Below, piece by piece: positions 10,860-24,165 of a stretch of DNA of 64,000 nucleotides. The position numbers and the translations under genes were made by a program. The stretch is taken from the NCBI GenBank assembly GCA_013397795.1, contig VZTJ01004015.1:2213133-2277132 (forward strand), written 5' to 3'. The notes beneath the pieces were generated by a model. It made no database searches, was not told the DNA's origin, and saw only the letters and a list, made by a program, of their open reading frames with translations. Position 1 is the stretch's first letter, and each line of letters opens with the position of its first letter. This DNA comes from Orthonyx spaldingii. Taxonomy: Eukaryota; Chordata; Aves; Passeriformes; Orthonychidae.

Positions 10860-11390
10860 CCCAGTGAGCAGAGGCCCCCTGTGCCCTGCTGAGCTGGGCC
10901 AGCCCTGGGGCACCCCACCCACTCGAGGCCGGGCACTCACCTGTTATGGTGCCACCGAGGTCCCCGTGTGCTTCTGCTTTCTGGAACCCTTTAGAACCTC
11001 GGCTGGTTCTCCGCGGGGCCGCCCTGGCAGGCTGTGGCCGTGTCCCCTCGGGGCCGCTCTGGCAGCCTGTGCCGTGTCCCCTCGGGCCGCCCTGGCAGGC
11101 TGCGGCCGTGTCCCCTCAGGGCTCACCCGCTGGGGCCGGGCTGCGCTTTCACTGAGCAGAAACGCGGCCACAATCACGGCAACCAAGCCAAAGGGCTGCG
11201 CTACAGGCACCGCAGGAGGTGCCAGGTGCTCTGAAGACCACGTTAGGCCCATTATCGTGGATTAATTAACGCAGAAGGTCAGCGCAGGAGACTCGGTGCT
11301 GATGCGGAAGGCCTGTGATGCCCTGGGTCCCGCCCAGGCCAGGGGAGGCTCGAAGGAGCGGCTCAGTCGGTGGCACAGGTAGGCTTGGGG
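10860..11390. other. GC- and CpG-rich patch downstream of GFI1
   Basis: Composition changes sharply here from AT-rich to GC-rich, with many CpG dinucleotides between about 10920 and 11380. Overlapping open frames exist on both strands (up to 153 codons on +, 102 on -), as expected for GC-rich DNA with few stops; none shows a known domain. It could be a CpG-island promoter for an unannotated transcript or only a GC-rich repeat patch. No TATA box or clear initiator was identified. Confidence 0.45.
11016..11117 (+). repeat. 34-bp tandem repeat, three copies
   Basis: Three adjacent units of exactly 34 bp run 11016-11049, 11050-11083 and 11084-11117. Each starts GGGCCGC or GGGGCCGC, contains CTGGCAG and ends GTGTCCCCTC. 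Copies 1 and 3 differ by about one base, while copy 2 has several changes that balance to keep the length. After copy 3 the sequence continues as a degenerate partial unit (AGGGCTCACCCGC). Confidence 0.9.
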
Positions 11391-12079
11391 CTGCCCCAGG
11401 GTGATGATGGTCAGTATTTACTTTACAGGGAGCTGCTGTTGTGGGTGGAGTGAGTTATGGCTGGGGGTTTTGGGTATGGGTTGGCCAGCACGCAGTAGTT
11501 GCCCCCAGACCCTCTGCCCTCAGGAGGGCCTTTCCTGCCAGGTACAGCCTCCCTCCTCTCCTCCCTCTGGGCAGGCCTTGCTTCAGCAGGCCCTGAGTGG
11601 GCTCAGTTGTTGGCATTTACCTTTGAAACTACAATAGCAATGTGTGTTTGCCCCCTGGGAGCATCTCATTTCCAAACAGGGCACGTAGTGTGGTTTGAGT
11701 CTAGTGCTGCCCTGCTGGGTGGGATGGGTGGCTGGGGAGGCACCATGGACACAGCCCCTGTGGCAAGAATGTTCTTCAGGGGAAGAACCTTGCAGGTGTT
11801 TTGTTGCAGTTAGTGGTGTGTCTCAGGGTACCACTGTCAGACCCAAACCGCCTGAAATGTTTGTGTGTGGTGTTCCCATGTCCCCAGCCCTGCTTGCACA
11901 AGTGCTAGCTGCTGGTTTGGGTGAAATGCAGCTGCCTGTGGGGAAAAGCCATGGCTTTAAGGTGGGGAATTGAAACGAAGAAGTGGAAAAGAAGATTTAT
12001 CTGGGGAGAATCAGAACAGGCTACTGAGAGGCTGTGGAGCAAGTCTGAAGATTGGAAATATCTCTCTCAGTGTTATTAC

Positions 12080-12700
12080 TGTGTGCCATTAAAAATGCAT
12101 TATGCATATTACATGACCCATTATTCATGAAGCAGGTTCCATACCTTTTGTTTGCCAGAGTAACAGTAGAAAGGGTAAGGAGAGACACTGGAGCACACCT
12201 TTGTTTCTTTCTGTAAATTTTTAATGACACCTCTAGCTAACCAGTTGGTGAAGCTCAGTTCCTGCATAAAAGTGGAAAGGCAGAGCTATCTATGGGACAA
12301 CTAAGCCTTTCAGAAGCTAATTTGAGCTTGTGTTCATCCACACCAACAATGATTAAATTACCTATCAAGTGTGCGGAGCTATCAGGATTCAGGGCATTGA
12401 AAAACAAGGTGAATTTATCTGATTGATTTAAAAGACACGGGTGGAACAAATGGGTTATAAAAAAAAAGGTCTATTCCTTATAGATATTATAGAAGTACTT
12501 CTCTGGCAAGCTAAGGAACTTCTTACTTTGCTTCTGAAAGTTGTTTTGCCCGCACAGAAAACAAGTTTATTAGTCGGAATCAAAATGCTTTATCCAAATC
12601 AGTTAGCAGGCTGAATTAATTCATGAGGCAGAAACAAAGCACCTTATTAGGTTCCATCCGTATGCCAAGCAGAGATGCTTAAAATTAAAATATGCAAACA
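12080..12700. promoter_or_regulatory. Candidate conserved non-coding block
   Basis: This segment is rich in homeodomain- and octamer-like words: ATGCAT twice around 12095-12107, several ATTA/TAAT cores near 12350 and 12615, and a GAATTAATTCATGA palindrome-like word near 12613. It lacks simple repeats. The texture resembles known vertebrate conserved non-coding elements, but conservation cannot be measured from one sequence. Function is inference. Confidence 0.2.
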
Positions 12701-15700
12701 TCATCTGTGTTTTCTATACAGTCAGTTTCCAAAAGCTGATAGTAACACTCAGATTGGATATTGCAACACAAGTTAGCAGCTCTTCTGGGCCTTGCTCCTT
12801 CCTGAAGCAAAACATTTGTTGCAGTTGATGGGGGGAGGGAGGAAGAGGTTTCTAGAATAAGCCTTGGGTGAAAGATTGCGAGACTCGTGCAACTCTACGT
12901 GCAAGCTGTGCTGCTGTTGCACGTTGACAAAGGTGTGCTCCTCAAGTCTCTGCATTTTCCACCTGTAAGCGAAAAACCAAACAGGTCAGTTGTATCAAAT
13001 TCATCTCCAGCATAACCCCAGTTCACATCAGGAATGGATTTTGCCTTTACTATGTAAGATTTGGGTCTTACTGTAAATAGTGAAACACAGCTCAGCATAC
13101 AGCCCTTTGAGGGAATTCTGATTTAGAAAATCACTGAAATATACATGTAAGTCAATGGAGTGTGTCTCTAGCAGACACTTTACTAGATGCCTGCTCAGAG
13201 TTAAAATTCTGGAGATTTTCCCTGCTGAATCCTGGACCTTACTCCATTGCCAAACCACATCCTGTCTATTTTCACCTGCAGTGGAGGTGGCTTCTGAGAA
13301 TGCCAAGGGTAATTTTTTTTTTTTAATTGTTAATAGGCTAGTGGTAGTTTCCAGTACTTTTTCCTCTGAGTAATAAAGTAGTCTAAATAGATTTCAGGCA
13401 TGTAAATATCTGTAATGCATTATAAGGCATGGAAAATGATGGAACCAGATTTGAAAAGGTGTTTGTGCTTCTAAAGCTGCAGGTATGTCTGAATGTGTAT
13501 TGGGTATGGGTATCTAGTTTTGTCTATGACTTCGTTACTGGAGGGAGAAAAATGAAAAAAACCCAACACATGAGTCTCAGAACATTTCTTGAGTCTGTGT
13601 CACACCAGTCTGTGATACAGACAACATATGGACTGTAAATAGCACATAAATCTCGAAAGAAAGTTGAAAGAAATGTTTCATACTTTATAAAATGCTGGCC
13701 ACACCTTTTTGGAATAACACTGCCTAACGGATTTACCTGGAACATGTGATAAAGCTTTCAGATAAGTTGAAAGCAAACAACTTTTATGTGCTTGTTCAAT
13801 GTGCTTCTTCTCATCTGCATTTTTGCGTTTTTTTAGTAAAGGTGACATGACAAAAGAATATTGAATAAGGCAAACATAGAACGAAAATAATGCAACAGGT
13901 ATTGAAATTATTTTCCTTTAATACTGTCCAGCCAACTTGCTGACACATGTGGAATCTCCCAGCCAGCTGGATACTGCAGTGCATGGGGTACATCCACCCC
14001 AGCTCACCCGGGCTCAGCTTCCCAAGGCAATGGCAGCAGTTGCTGCAGCAGTGCTGGGCTCCTCTGCTCAAGCAGCCCTGCAGGCAGCTCAGCTGCTGGC
14101 TTGTGCTGCCAGCTCCCTCCGTGGCACATGGGTCAGAGGTGGCTGCTCTGGCACTGGCTGGCAGGAGTGCAGCACAGCAGGTGTTGAAAATGGCCAAGAT
14201 ATTCCACTGATTTAGGCACTGTAGTAGGGCCAGCTGGCATTAAAGGAAAACTGTAATCTTTTGAGGTGATAGATAGTTCATTATGAGATAGAACTTAGTT
14301 TTACACTTTTTCTTTTCCCTGTGAATAATACATTCTCAAAACTCACTGATAGGCTCAAGGGGTGAATTCAAAGACGAAAAAGAGGTATCAGTGCAAGAGG
14401 CAAGAAGCTAACTCCTAGTGTTTAAAAGAGTACGCTCATCTGAAAAGAGGCAAAAATATGTTTTCAGTATTTCATATATGAAAGTTTAAGTGTTGAAGTT
14501 AAGAGCCACAACAAATTAATAGTATTTCATTATGTGACTAGCTGGAAAAGAATAGACATTACTTGGGTCTAAATTGCTTCCAGGGACTCCTTCTAGCAAT
14601 TAACTTTACCTGATTTAGGCCAAGGGATTTTATGTTATCTGTTATACCTGCTGAGTTCCCAATTTCACAAACTATCAGTTCTGCCTCTATTATTGCCCTT
14701 TGCCTCCCTGAAACACAGCAACATGGATAGGCAGGCAGGAGACCCAAAAAGGGAATGAGTGAAAAATAGTTTTGATCCTCTTTATGTAGCTGTTCCAGCT
14801 GTTTGAGGTGCTGCAGGAATGATGACTGCAGGTGTAGACATCCCTTATGGCAAGCCTGCAGCTCGGACCTTCTGGACCAGGATGCTCTTGCTCACACTGA
14901 GTAATAGTGATTATGAGTCAGGCTGCTGTTGCCTCGAGCTCTGAGAGCAAAGAGCTGGGTCTTCCTGTGTGCTTGTGCTTGGCTTTGTGCTGCAGGGACC
15001 TGACCTTTGCTGAGCTCTGCTGTGTACTCTACATATCTGCTGTCAGTTGGTTTTGGAATTATTTGTGTTTTCAGTAGCTTAAATTAACATTAATGGCAAT
15101 CAAGAAGAGTCTCCTTCCTGTGTGATATTTCCACTATGGCTGAGGTGTTTTGCTTGTGAGCTCCTCTACTGAGCCTCGCTCTCTCCCTGCCCATTTGTCA
15201 GCTGGGCCTGGCTCTGGAAGGGCTCACTGCTGTTGTTCCTTGAAGGGATTTGGCAATCTTCGGATTGATTTCTGTGGCCAGTTGAGGCGGTGAGGCCGTT
15301 TGCCACCTCTCCCTTCATCCCAGGCAAGGAGGGTGATGTTCCAGTGGGTGCTTCCTTCCCGGTTTCCCCAGCCCAAGTTGCGTCACAGACCCTTGCAGGG
15401 ATGGAAAAGAACGGTTGTGTTTATGGGAGGAAGGGGTTTTATGCAAGTGGGGTGAGCTCTGTTCTCTCTTACTTTTCCCTAAATTCTAAATACCTCTGTC
15501 TGAAACCTTTCACACCACTCACAGTACTCCAGACATACATGTGCCTGCTTAAGTGTGAAGTGCCTCAAACTGCTAGGCACCAAATAATTGCAGAAGGGGA
15601 GATGTTTGACTGTTACTTCTCTCTTCTGAGACTGCTGTGGTTTGGTTTTTAACTGTGGCTCTTTCCACTTGCCATTTGGATGTTGGTTTTGTTCCTCTGC

Positions 15701-16294
15701 ATGTTCGGTTGCTGAAATCTCATGTTTGAGCAATTTTTTCTGTGAACTTCTGCATGTTGGAGAAGGCTGCCACAGCCTTTGTATTCATGCTCTGGCAAGG
15801 TTAGGGACTCTGGTTTTTTAGACCTCAGTAGTGGCTGTAGAGCCAAGATGCTCTCTACAAAATGCAGACGTGAGTACGTGTGGTTCTCATCCAGAAGATG
15901 GATCCTAAGGGTCCCATACAGTAAAGAGTAACACGAAAGGACAACTGCACCAGCAGAGTTGGGTTCTGCCACTGTTCATCTGAATCAGGGGAAATGCTGC
16001 AATTAAGCAGCATGACTGGATGTGCAGCACGTGTTACAGTGAGGGTGTCTGTTGGTGCTAGTAGTGAGAGCCTCCTAGGTAAATGTTATTGTCCTCTCTC
16101 CAGTCCCTCTTCCTGCTAGCTCTGTGGTGGGAATTCTGATGACAATCAGTGAAGCTCCCTGAGAGCACAAGTACGAGCATATGAATCAGTCTCCAATGGT
16201 GGTACCAGTGCCTCTTGACCAGAGAGGCCTGGCAGTCCTGGAGCTCTGGTGGGCTTTGTTTTGCAAGGGGGCAAAAAAGGGTAAAGAAACCCAT

Positions 16295-16312
16295 CAACAA
16301 CAACAACAACAA
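16295..16312 (+). repeat. (CAA)6 microsatellite
   Basis: Six perfect CAA units lie in intergenic DNA, just after an A-rich run. They look like ordinary simple sequence. Confidence 0.9.
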
Positions 16313-18515
16313 ATTGTTTCCATGTGCTTCATTTTTCTGACTAGTGTAGAAGCCAACAAATACAAGGCCTTGCTTTCTACCCAAAAAGCTGCTTCTCCTC
16401 TTTCTCTGGCCAGGCTGCAGGCATTGCTGTGCCTGTCGTCTGCTGCTGCTGCTGGGGGCTGACTCAGTGCCCTGAGTTTTCCCAGCCCCCCCATGCTGTG
16501 AGGGGGGGAGTGTGACCTCTCTGTGAGAGCTGGTGGCAGTCAACCTTGCCAAGAGCTGGCTCCTGCCTGTGCGCCCCCAGGCAAACACAGGCCCATGATG
16601 GTGCAGCCCAGCTGCTGGCCTGACACGTGTCTGGCCTGTGTTTTGGGTGCTCCACTTCCTATTTCTTCAATCCCTTTACTCCAGAGGGGTGCTCTTATGT
16701 ATATTGACAATAAAGGGTGGTAACTGAAATCAGGTTTATGGGCTAAAGGAGCTAAAGTGCCCCTTTAGCACAGCTCACAGTAGACAGGGAAGTGATAAAA
16801 TCTCTGATTGCATTGACACCACAGCTGCCCCAACCATGCTTCTGAGAGGTTTTATGTTTTTCACAGCATAACAAAATATTTTGTCAGCTTAAACAAGTGT
16901 AAATGAGCCTAATTCCTCATCCATCAATAAGCAGGCTTTTCACTGTTAGCTTGTTCATGGGACTGAGAATCTGACTTAATTTTATATGATGCCCTGAGGA
17001 CTGAAACTCACTTCTGTTAGACAAAAAGTAAACTAAACTGCCCCTTTGTATAAAGGCTGGTCAGGGCAGAGGAGCAGGGGCAACAGGGAAGATGCCATCA
17101 GTATGAGAGTCATGGGCCAGAGGAGATTGTGTTCAAGTCCACCTGTCCATGGCATGCAGAGACCTGCTAGGGACTCCTTGTGTGTATTTGCAGTTCTATA
17201 AAGTTGAAAGAGAAATTTCAAATAGCGTAATTGCACATCTTGCTAACAACGGTGCTCAGTTCTGTGTTGTAAGAGTGGTTGACAAAGAGGTGGAGGAAAC
17301 TCCACCACAATACTGAGAGAAAGTGGCTGTGCAGCGTCTCTGGCACATCCAGGCTCTGGGCAGCAATAGCCAGAAAGAAAGGTCAGGCTAAGGATTCATG
17401 AGGTGGTGCTGGAGCAATTTGATTCCTCCACAGGAAACCCTCAAACACCTTGCAGGGGGACTATAACCTGAATACAACTTGGGAGATTGAGTACTCAAAT
17501 GCATGCTGCGATCTGGAGGAAGGAAACCTAGGCTGAGCTCACCCAGACACACAGAGCTAGGAGCATGCTGGATTGTCAAAAATTAGCTGGGGAGGGAGGT
17601 GTGAATCCCTGTCAGTAGATGGTGGGATGATAGCTCAGAAGCCTCCATGTATGATGCATATTGACTGTAACATGGCGGAAGTTTCCTTGGCAGGGGGAAA
17701 CCTCAAATGGCCTTTCTGGATTTAGTGCTGCATTAGGAGGCTCTGTGTGCTGCTGTGACACTGAGGCCTGAGCTTAACTACCTTACCATGAGTACAGGGA
17801 AGTGTCTTTCTAGGGCTCCTCTAAAATAACCTTAGTTCCTGAACCTGTGGTATGTTACTGTGAAGTGTCTTGGTCTCTGGTAATGAACTTGGAATATTTT
17901 TAAGGAAACATATGGCCAAAGATTCATCTCTTTCCTAATGCTGGTTTAACTGATCATGATGTTGAAACCAATCTGTAACTCCCCTTTTGGGAGGTGTGAT
18001 GTTCCTGTAGTTCAGTGTTATCAGATTGATTGCAAACTTAGAGTCTAAGTAGTTTTCAGGGTTAGTTTTCTGCAGAGATTCACAGTAAGCCTGTAGGTAA
18101 GCTGTCTGGAAGGTTGGGTTGGCTGCTGTAGTGGTCCTTCACGACCAGGAAAGTTCCAACACCCCCGCATTTCCAGTGGGGTTGGGAGGCAGTGCATTAG
18201 ATGTAGCTGTATGTATGGATCAGTATGTGGCTTGCTGGTTTTTCTTGCTCTGGGCAAAATCTGTTGACTGTTCAGAGGGCATCAGAGCCCCAGGTGTCAG
18301 GTGTTGTGTATCTGATGAAAAGATTCACTTGTGGAAAAAGACTCAGCAAAATGTTACTCTTGTACTTCTCAAGTGCTCTCTGGGATGTGCTGCAGACTCA
18401 ATTTTTTTAAGAGAGGTGGTTAAAGAACATTGCTATGAATTTCTGTTCCATACAAACTTCTACCAGTTGAGTTTGGCCCTGAGTGGTCCAGCAAACAAAT
18501 ATTTCACTAGGGTTT

Positions 18516-18552
18516 TTCCTGCAAATATACTGTTCTTCCTGCAAATATACTG
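18516..18552 (+). repeat. Two-copy direct repeat, 17-bp unit, period 20
   Basis: TTCCTGCAAATATACTG occurs at 18516-18532 and again at 18536-18552, separated by TTC. The copies are identical, which suggests a recent local duplication. Confidence 0.9.
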
Positions 18553-21265
18553 AACAAAATTCTGTGGTTTTCTTCTATGCTAATTTGGTAAATACAGAAA
18601 ATAACCTCCTTTCACACTTCTGTTCCTTCTGAAAGGTCCCCAAAATGAATGCACATCAACTCCCAAAATGAAAATATTGGATAGAAGGAATACCCATAGG
18701 TTACTGAATGATGCTAAAGTGCTTTCCCTCCCTCTCCCAGTTTCCATAAACAAGCTCTGTGACTGCCAAAGCTGCACCTGACCAATGATTTTTAGCAGGA
18801 GAGAGTAGATGCACATGAGGAATTGACAGTTGAGGCAGGGAGGGACCTAAGAATTGAAAACTGAAGCAACTTACACCTATAGAACTACCTTTCTATTGCT
18901 TTCAGCCATCTAACAAGAGCTGTTTCTCTGCTTAGATGTGTGCTTTCAATACATGTTTTTTACTGGAACTGTAATTTCTAATTAGCTGGGGCAAGAGAAA
19001 TGGGAGAGGAGTGGGCAGTTACCTTCCCTTCCCTTGGAACGGTGTCTGCATTTCCAAAGCTGCTGTCAGCTGGGGGCCACGGAAATGGTGCTCAAGTTCT
19101 TGCAAAAAGCAGCCCCAACACTAGATGCCGAGAACTTTGGAGGCTGTGTCCTGAAGCAATGAGCTCAGTAATTTGTTCTATAGCTAACAGACCTTTTCAG
19201 GTGTCTTCAGAGCAGGAATGCATGGACCCGTTAACGTACTGAGCAGTGATCCTCAGCCCTTGCTCTGTCATGTGGTGAGCTGCAGGCGCAGGAACGCACG
19301 TGCACGCACGGTTTGTGCATCGCGGCACTCACAGCTGCCTTTCCTCCTGTGGGTGAAACCTCCCCGCACACTTCTGGCATCTGGGCACAACACGAACAAC
19401 CTCGCAAAGCAAACACATCCACCTACAATTTTTATTTCCCCAAATCACTCCTTTAGCTAATGTTTCAAAGATACATACGCACAACATCTGGTGCAAACCA
19501 AATATTTTCAGTCTGTTGGATCCGAGTCAATATTTGCCCAAGGTATTACAAAGATGGTCATGAAGCTGTGACTAAAGGTAAAAGTGCCCTGGTGAGGATT
19601 TGTCTTGGGCTTACATGTGAGCAAAGGGACACAGAGCTTTGCAGAGGTGTGTCTCTGACAGCACTGCTCCTGTGCTGGTGGTGCTCGTCGCTAGTTTCAG
19701 ATGGCCCCCCTGATGACTGGTCCCCATGTGCTTGTGCAGACAGGGCTTGACTCATCGCTGGTGCTGCTGGAGGACTGGCACTGCTCATGCACCTTCTCCA
19801 GCCCCCTGGGCATTCCCCTGGGACAGCCAGATGCGATGGAGGCATTTACAGGAGGGCTCCTCGCTAGAGTGAAGGCAGTGAATAAATCAGTGCATTCTGT
19901 CATGCTGGCTCTGCTCCTGTTTCAGATTTTTGCACCAAAGTGTTTACTTTGTGTAACTTGCGGGTTCCTGGTGCCTCTGCAGTCTCTGTGTAGGCTTCCT
20001 GCTGACAGATGTGCTGTACTTGCAGTCAGATTGTGGAAGCTGGCCTGTCAGAGCTGAATCAATCCTAGAAATGCTATTAAAACCTGACTTGCCTTTTGGT
20101 CAATTGAGACTCGCTTGGGTAAACAAAGGTCAAATCTTTAGTTTCTTTTTTGGTATTTACATAGTCCTGTGTACAGGCAAACTCCCACTGCCCCAAGAGC
20201 ATTTCAAAGCTGACTCATGTGCCAGATTTGTCTTACTCTAACTGAAATTAAAGAACGGGAACCTGACTGTAGGATGACCTACATTTAATATGTCATATTT
20301 AGGGTAAATCCGAGTGGTCTGTGCTCTAAACAGAACTGAACGTGTTTGCAGCTCTGTAACAGTCAATAATGTGTGGACTGCATCTAACTGATACTGCAAG
20401 GGTCTCACTGGTGCTCGCAGGGTCTCTGCAGGCTGAACTCGGCAGTGATCAGTCTGCTGGGGGAAAATGGTAATTTCCTGGTCACTGCTGACTGCTGGAA
20501 GGCCGGGTCAGTGGGCGTTACTCTTACCTTCAGTACTTCCACTGCAATTCTGTGTGGCTCAGCACATTTTGGCTTTGTGCTTATGGCAGCATCTGTTTTT
20601 CACTTTGGTCTTCCTCGAGGCCAGGGACTAACATAACACTAAGGGCTACTCTTAAACCTTCCTGGAGAAAGAACTCATGCTGAGTAGCTGCGTACCTGAT
20701 TGTGGTCAGCCTGAAATTCATTGCATTACACTGGAAGTGACATATCCAGTGCTGTAACAAAACACTAAATCCTCAGAAACCAGGGGTGAGGGATGAAAGC
20801 ATTCCTTGTCAGAACACAACCTTAGTGGAGAGGGGAGGTTATTGCATGACAGAAGCCTCCTTGCAATGGGATTACACCCTGCCTGAACGCTCTGTGGTTT
20901 GGGGTGTGGGCTGCTCCAATTAGCAGAACACAGACAGCAGGGTTTGACAAGTCCTCTCCTCTTTTGTAGCAGGTATTTATTTCAAATTCCTCCTTTTTTT
21001 GATCTTTTTTGTTGTATTTAAAAAGCAGAATTATTTAGTGCTTTTTAAAAACGTTTTAATTTTTGGGTGACTTAGCAGTCATTACTACCGAAGAGAGCTC
21101 GTTCATGGCAATTGCTGTATGTTATGAGTGTGTAGGAAACACTGTTTAAATGGGCGTAAGAGTTGGTGCTGTGGTCCCTGTTCTCATTTGCCTGTAACTG
21201 TTGACAAAATAAGTTGAACTCTCTTATGTCAGTGCTTGACCTGTTGTGTTGCTGTTTGCTTGGCT

Positions 21266-21823
21266 TTACAGGCAATGACTGTAGTTCAGCCATCTTTGAG
21301 AATGAGATGTTTGGAAAATGTCACTCTTGCTCTGTGCCCTCCTCCTTATGAAGCTGCAGCTCCCTCTCATGCCATGTTGGGTGGGATATCTTCCCTTCTC
21401 CACACTCCTGTTTGCTGGGTACCGGGTACCTGCAGAATTGCTTTGTCCCAAGGGAGAAAAAAGCACCTGTAAAAGTTCATCCCTCTGAAGGTGCTGTTTG
21501 AGATGGGCACTTTTGTCTCTTCTCCTCAAGGTGTGTGACAAGGAAATGAGACCTATACCTGGGCTAACAAGGGAGTATGGCCTTTCCTTAATGACCCTGC
21601 CAATTACCTCTACCTCATGTTTGTGCCTGCATGCCTGTGAGTGGTGTCTGGATGCCACCACTGGGTTTGCTTGAGCAGAGCAATGGCTCTCAGCCATGTA
21701 CCAGGGAGTCGCTGTGCAGCCAGCTTCAGCTGCTGACTTGGGATTGGCACACAGACCAGAGGTCTTTTGGCTCCTGCCATGTTGGTGATGGGGATCAGTT
21801 TGGTACCTCTGCTGCCCTTTCAT
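21266..21823 (-). other. 185-codon open frame of unknown significance
   Basis: This is one of the longest uninterrupted open frames outside the two genes. The predicted protein is rich in His, Gln, Arg and Ser. It has no recognisable domain, signal peptide or membrane segment and no zinc-finger spacing. The opposite strand is also fairly open (96 codons at 21631-21921). With no upstream promoter signs it is probably a chance frame, but it could be a decayed element or a lineage-specific exon. Confidence 0.15.
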
Positions 21824-24120
21824 TGCTCTGGGACATTGGGATCAAGCCTATAGCAAACATCTTGGGTTTAGTATTGGAGTTTTACCTCTGTCCAACCTGC
21901 AACTCCTACTGCAAGCTGTGAACACAGAATTCATGCAGGTTTGGTGGAGACTTTCAAGGGCTCTGCAGCTAAATTCCCGTACTATGGTTCCTTGCATCCA
22001 GGAGGCGCAGGTGAGAGCAGTCAGGCGACCTCCAGAGTCCTTCTCCTCCTCCCACAGCCTCAAAACACCCAGTGCCACGGTTAGATGGGTAGGTTCTGAT
22101 TAAGAAGTGGGCAAACACCTACAGATACAGTGTTCTGTGATGGTAATAACACTGAAAATGTATTTACCCCGTACTGGAGAAATAACAGATGTGCTGCAGT
22201 AATAAATTAGCTAAACACTTAATTAAAGATATGTAGAAATGAGTGGTTGAGAGAGAGTACTGCTTTCTAGAAGTAATTTCTGAACTAATACCTAATTCTA
22301 AAGAGAGAAGTCTTTTCTCAGTGCAGTCATGAATTATGCTGCTGTGACAGGACGTTATGCCCTGTTTCAATCTCTTTCATTCTTAGAGGCATGCTTTGCA
22401 TAAACTAACAGAAATCACACTGGTTATAAAAAGCCAATCCTAACACACCAAAGGACTACCCTTTAAGTAGGACCTCATCATGACCTTACATATTGATAGA
22501 AATATAATTCTGTTAGTCCATTAGAAGTGTAAGGACATTTTCTTGTACTTGCACTCACAATTCCACCTACATGTGGTTTCAGGAAGCCTAATGTAAGAGT
22601 CAGATTAAGTGCTTTCTTGCCTATGGCTATTTTACTGGAAATCCTGGTAATGAAGACCTCAGAATAAGCATTTGTGTCAAAAAAACATGTTTTCAGTGCT
22701 TCCACCCTGGAAAGGGATGCAGTAAGAGTCTGTTTCTCTTCTATTATTGATTATTTATTGTAGTTCTCACTAGAGGATAGAAGACTAAGCCAGTCTGTCT
22801 CAAAATGTCAAACCTTAACCTTTGTGCAAACTTTCTGAAGGTCTGCAAGCTATGTGAAAATGGGCCACTGTGATTGAATAACGTTAATGTGGAAATAGTT
22901 AACTCCCACACAATGCTGTGTTTCACCATCTGCAACCATTCACCCAATGGTTTGGGTCTGCAATGGTTTCACAGGTCTGTGATGCTTGTGCAGATTTTGT
23001 GGTGGTTCTCCTATTTATAATTACTACTGTACTTAAACATCTGTACAGAGATAAGCAGTACAGAACATTGATACATAGATGCAGATGCTAAAAATATAAT
23101 TACATTTTTGTGCTGAGCATTCAGCTATCCAGCCTGACTTCATACCCTGTATTCATCATTGCTTTCAGAGGCAGATTCTCACCCTACCACAGCAGATTTC
23201 TTTCTTTTCTTTGTTTTCTCCCAGATGTATTCTCTTGCATTTGGTTGTATTAAACCACATTTTGTGACTGTGTGAATCAGATCACTTTGTAACACTGAGC
23301 TACCCTCCTTGTCACCCCACGGCTCCACATGCTCTAATGTTCTCTGCCAGTCCTACTGGCACAGATTTTCAGCATGACAGCTTCTTCCCCATACCCTTTC
23401 TCCTCCTCACTGTGAACTCATCTCCTTCCTGTGTCAAACTTTTGTCATCATCCTTCTTTTCTTCCCTAAACCTCTGCTGATGTTTTCTGTCCTTCTAAGC
23501 TCATGCAGCTGAACTTTCCACATGGCACCTGGTGCTGGCCCTTCCTTACCCCTCTCTCTGAACAAGTTAATCCCATGCAAGTTCAGTACCAGCTGTAGGT
23601 TTACTGTCACTGACACACTGTGTGCCTTGCCTGTTGTGCTGATGGAATTCATTGCATGAAAAGTGCCTCCACACAGATGGCCTGGATTTTAAAAAAATAT
23701 CTCCAACAGCTGCCCAAAACCAACCCACCATAAACCAAGAACTAATATTTACAATCTTTGCTCACAGTCAGTCCCATTTACTACTGGATTCCACTCTGAG
23801 ATTCATTCTTTCAAGCTGGTTTTCAATACACTTAACGTGTCCCTGTTATTTTTGTTCTCCCTAATAGAAGGGTTAATTTTTAGTAAGAATGCCTGGTAGA
23901 AGAAACTCAAGATTTGCAATCTTACTAGTTTGTAATAACAGTTTCCACCCATGCCCAACCCCCATTTATTTCTTGCTTTGTCATTCCGAATGAACCAGAA
24001 GTACTGGGTTGTAGTAGTAGTTAACCACGTGGCTTAGGCTTCCTTGGACCATCTCTCATACCCTCTTTTACCTTTTACCACTGCAAACATACTGAAGTTC
24101 ATTGCTGCTTTCAAACATAC

Positions 24121-24165
24121 TTTGATTTTGCAAGTACTCTTGATTTTGCATACTTTGATTTTGCA
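24121..24165 (+). repeat. Three-copy short repeat, 12-bp unit
   Basis: TTTGATTTTGCA is found at 24121-24132 and 24154-24165, with a one-base variant at 24139-24150. The spacing is irregular (18 then 15 bases), so this is an imperfect local duplication. Confidence 0.85.

Noticed and set aside
10804..11265. 153-codon frame across the 34-bp repeat
   Set aside because: The unit is not a multiple of three, so it does not encode a repeated peptide; GC-rich DNA lacks stop codons in several frames by composition.
16058..16588. 176-codon minus-strand frame in intergenic DNA
   Set aside because: It has no domain, no start context or splice support, and includes translated simple repeat (CAA)n on the opposite strand; probably chance.
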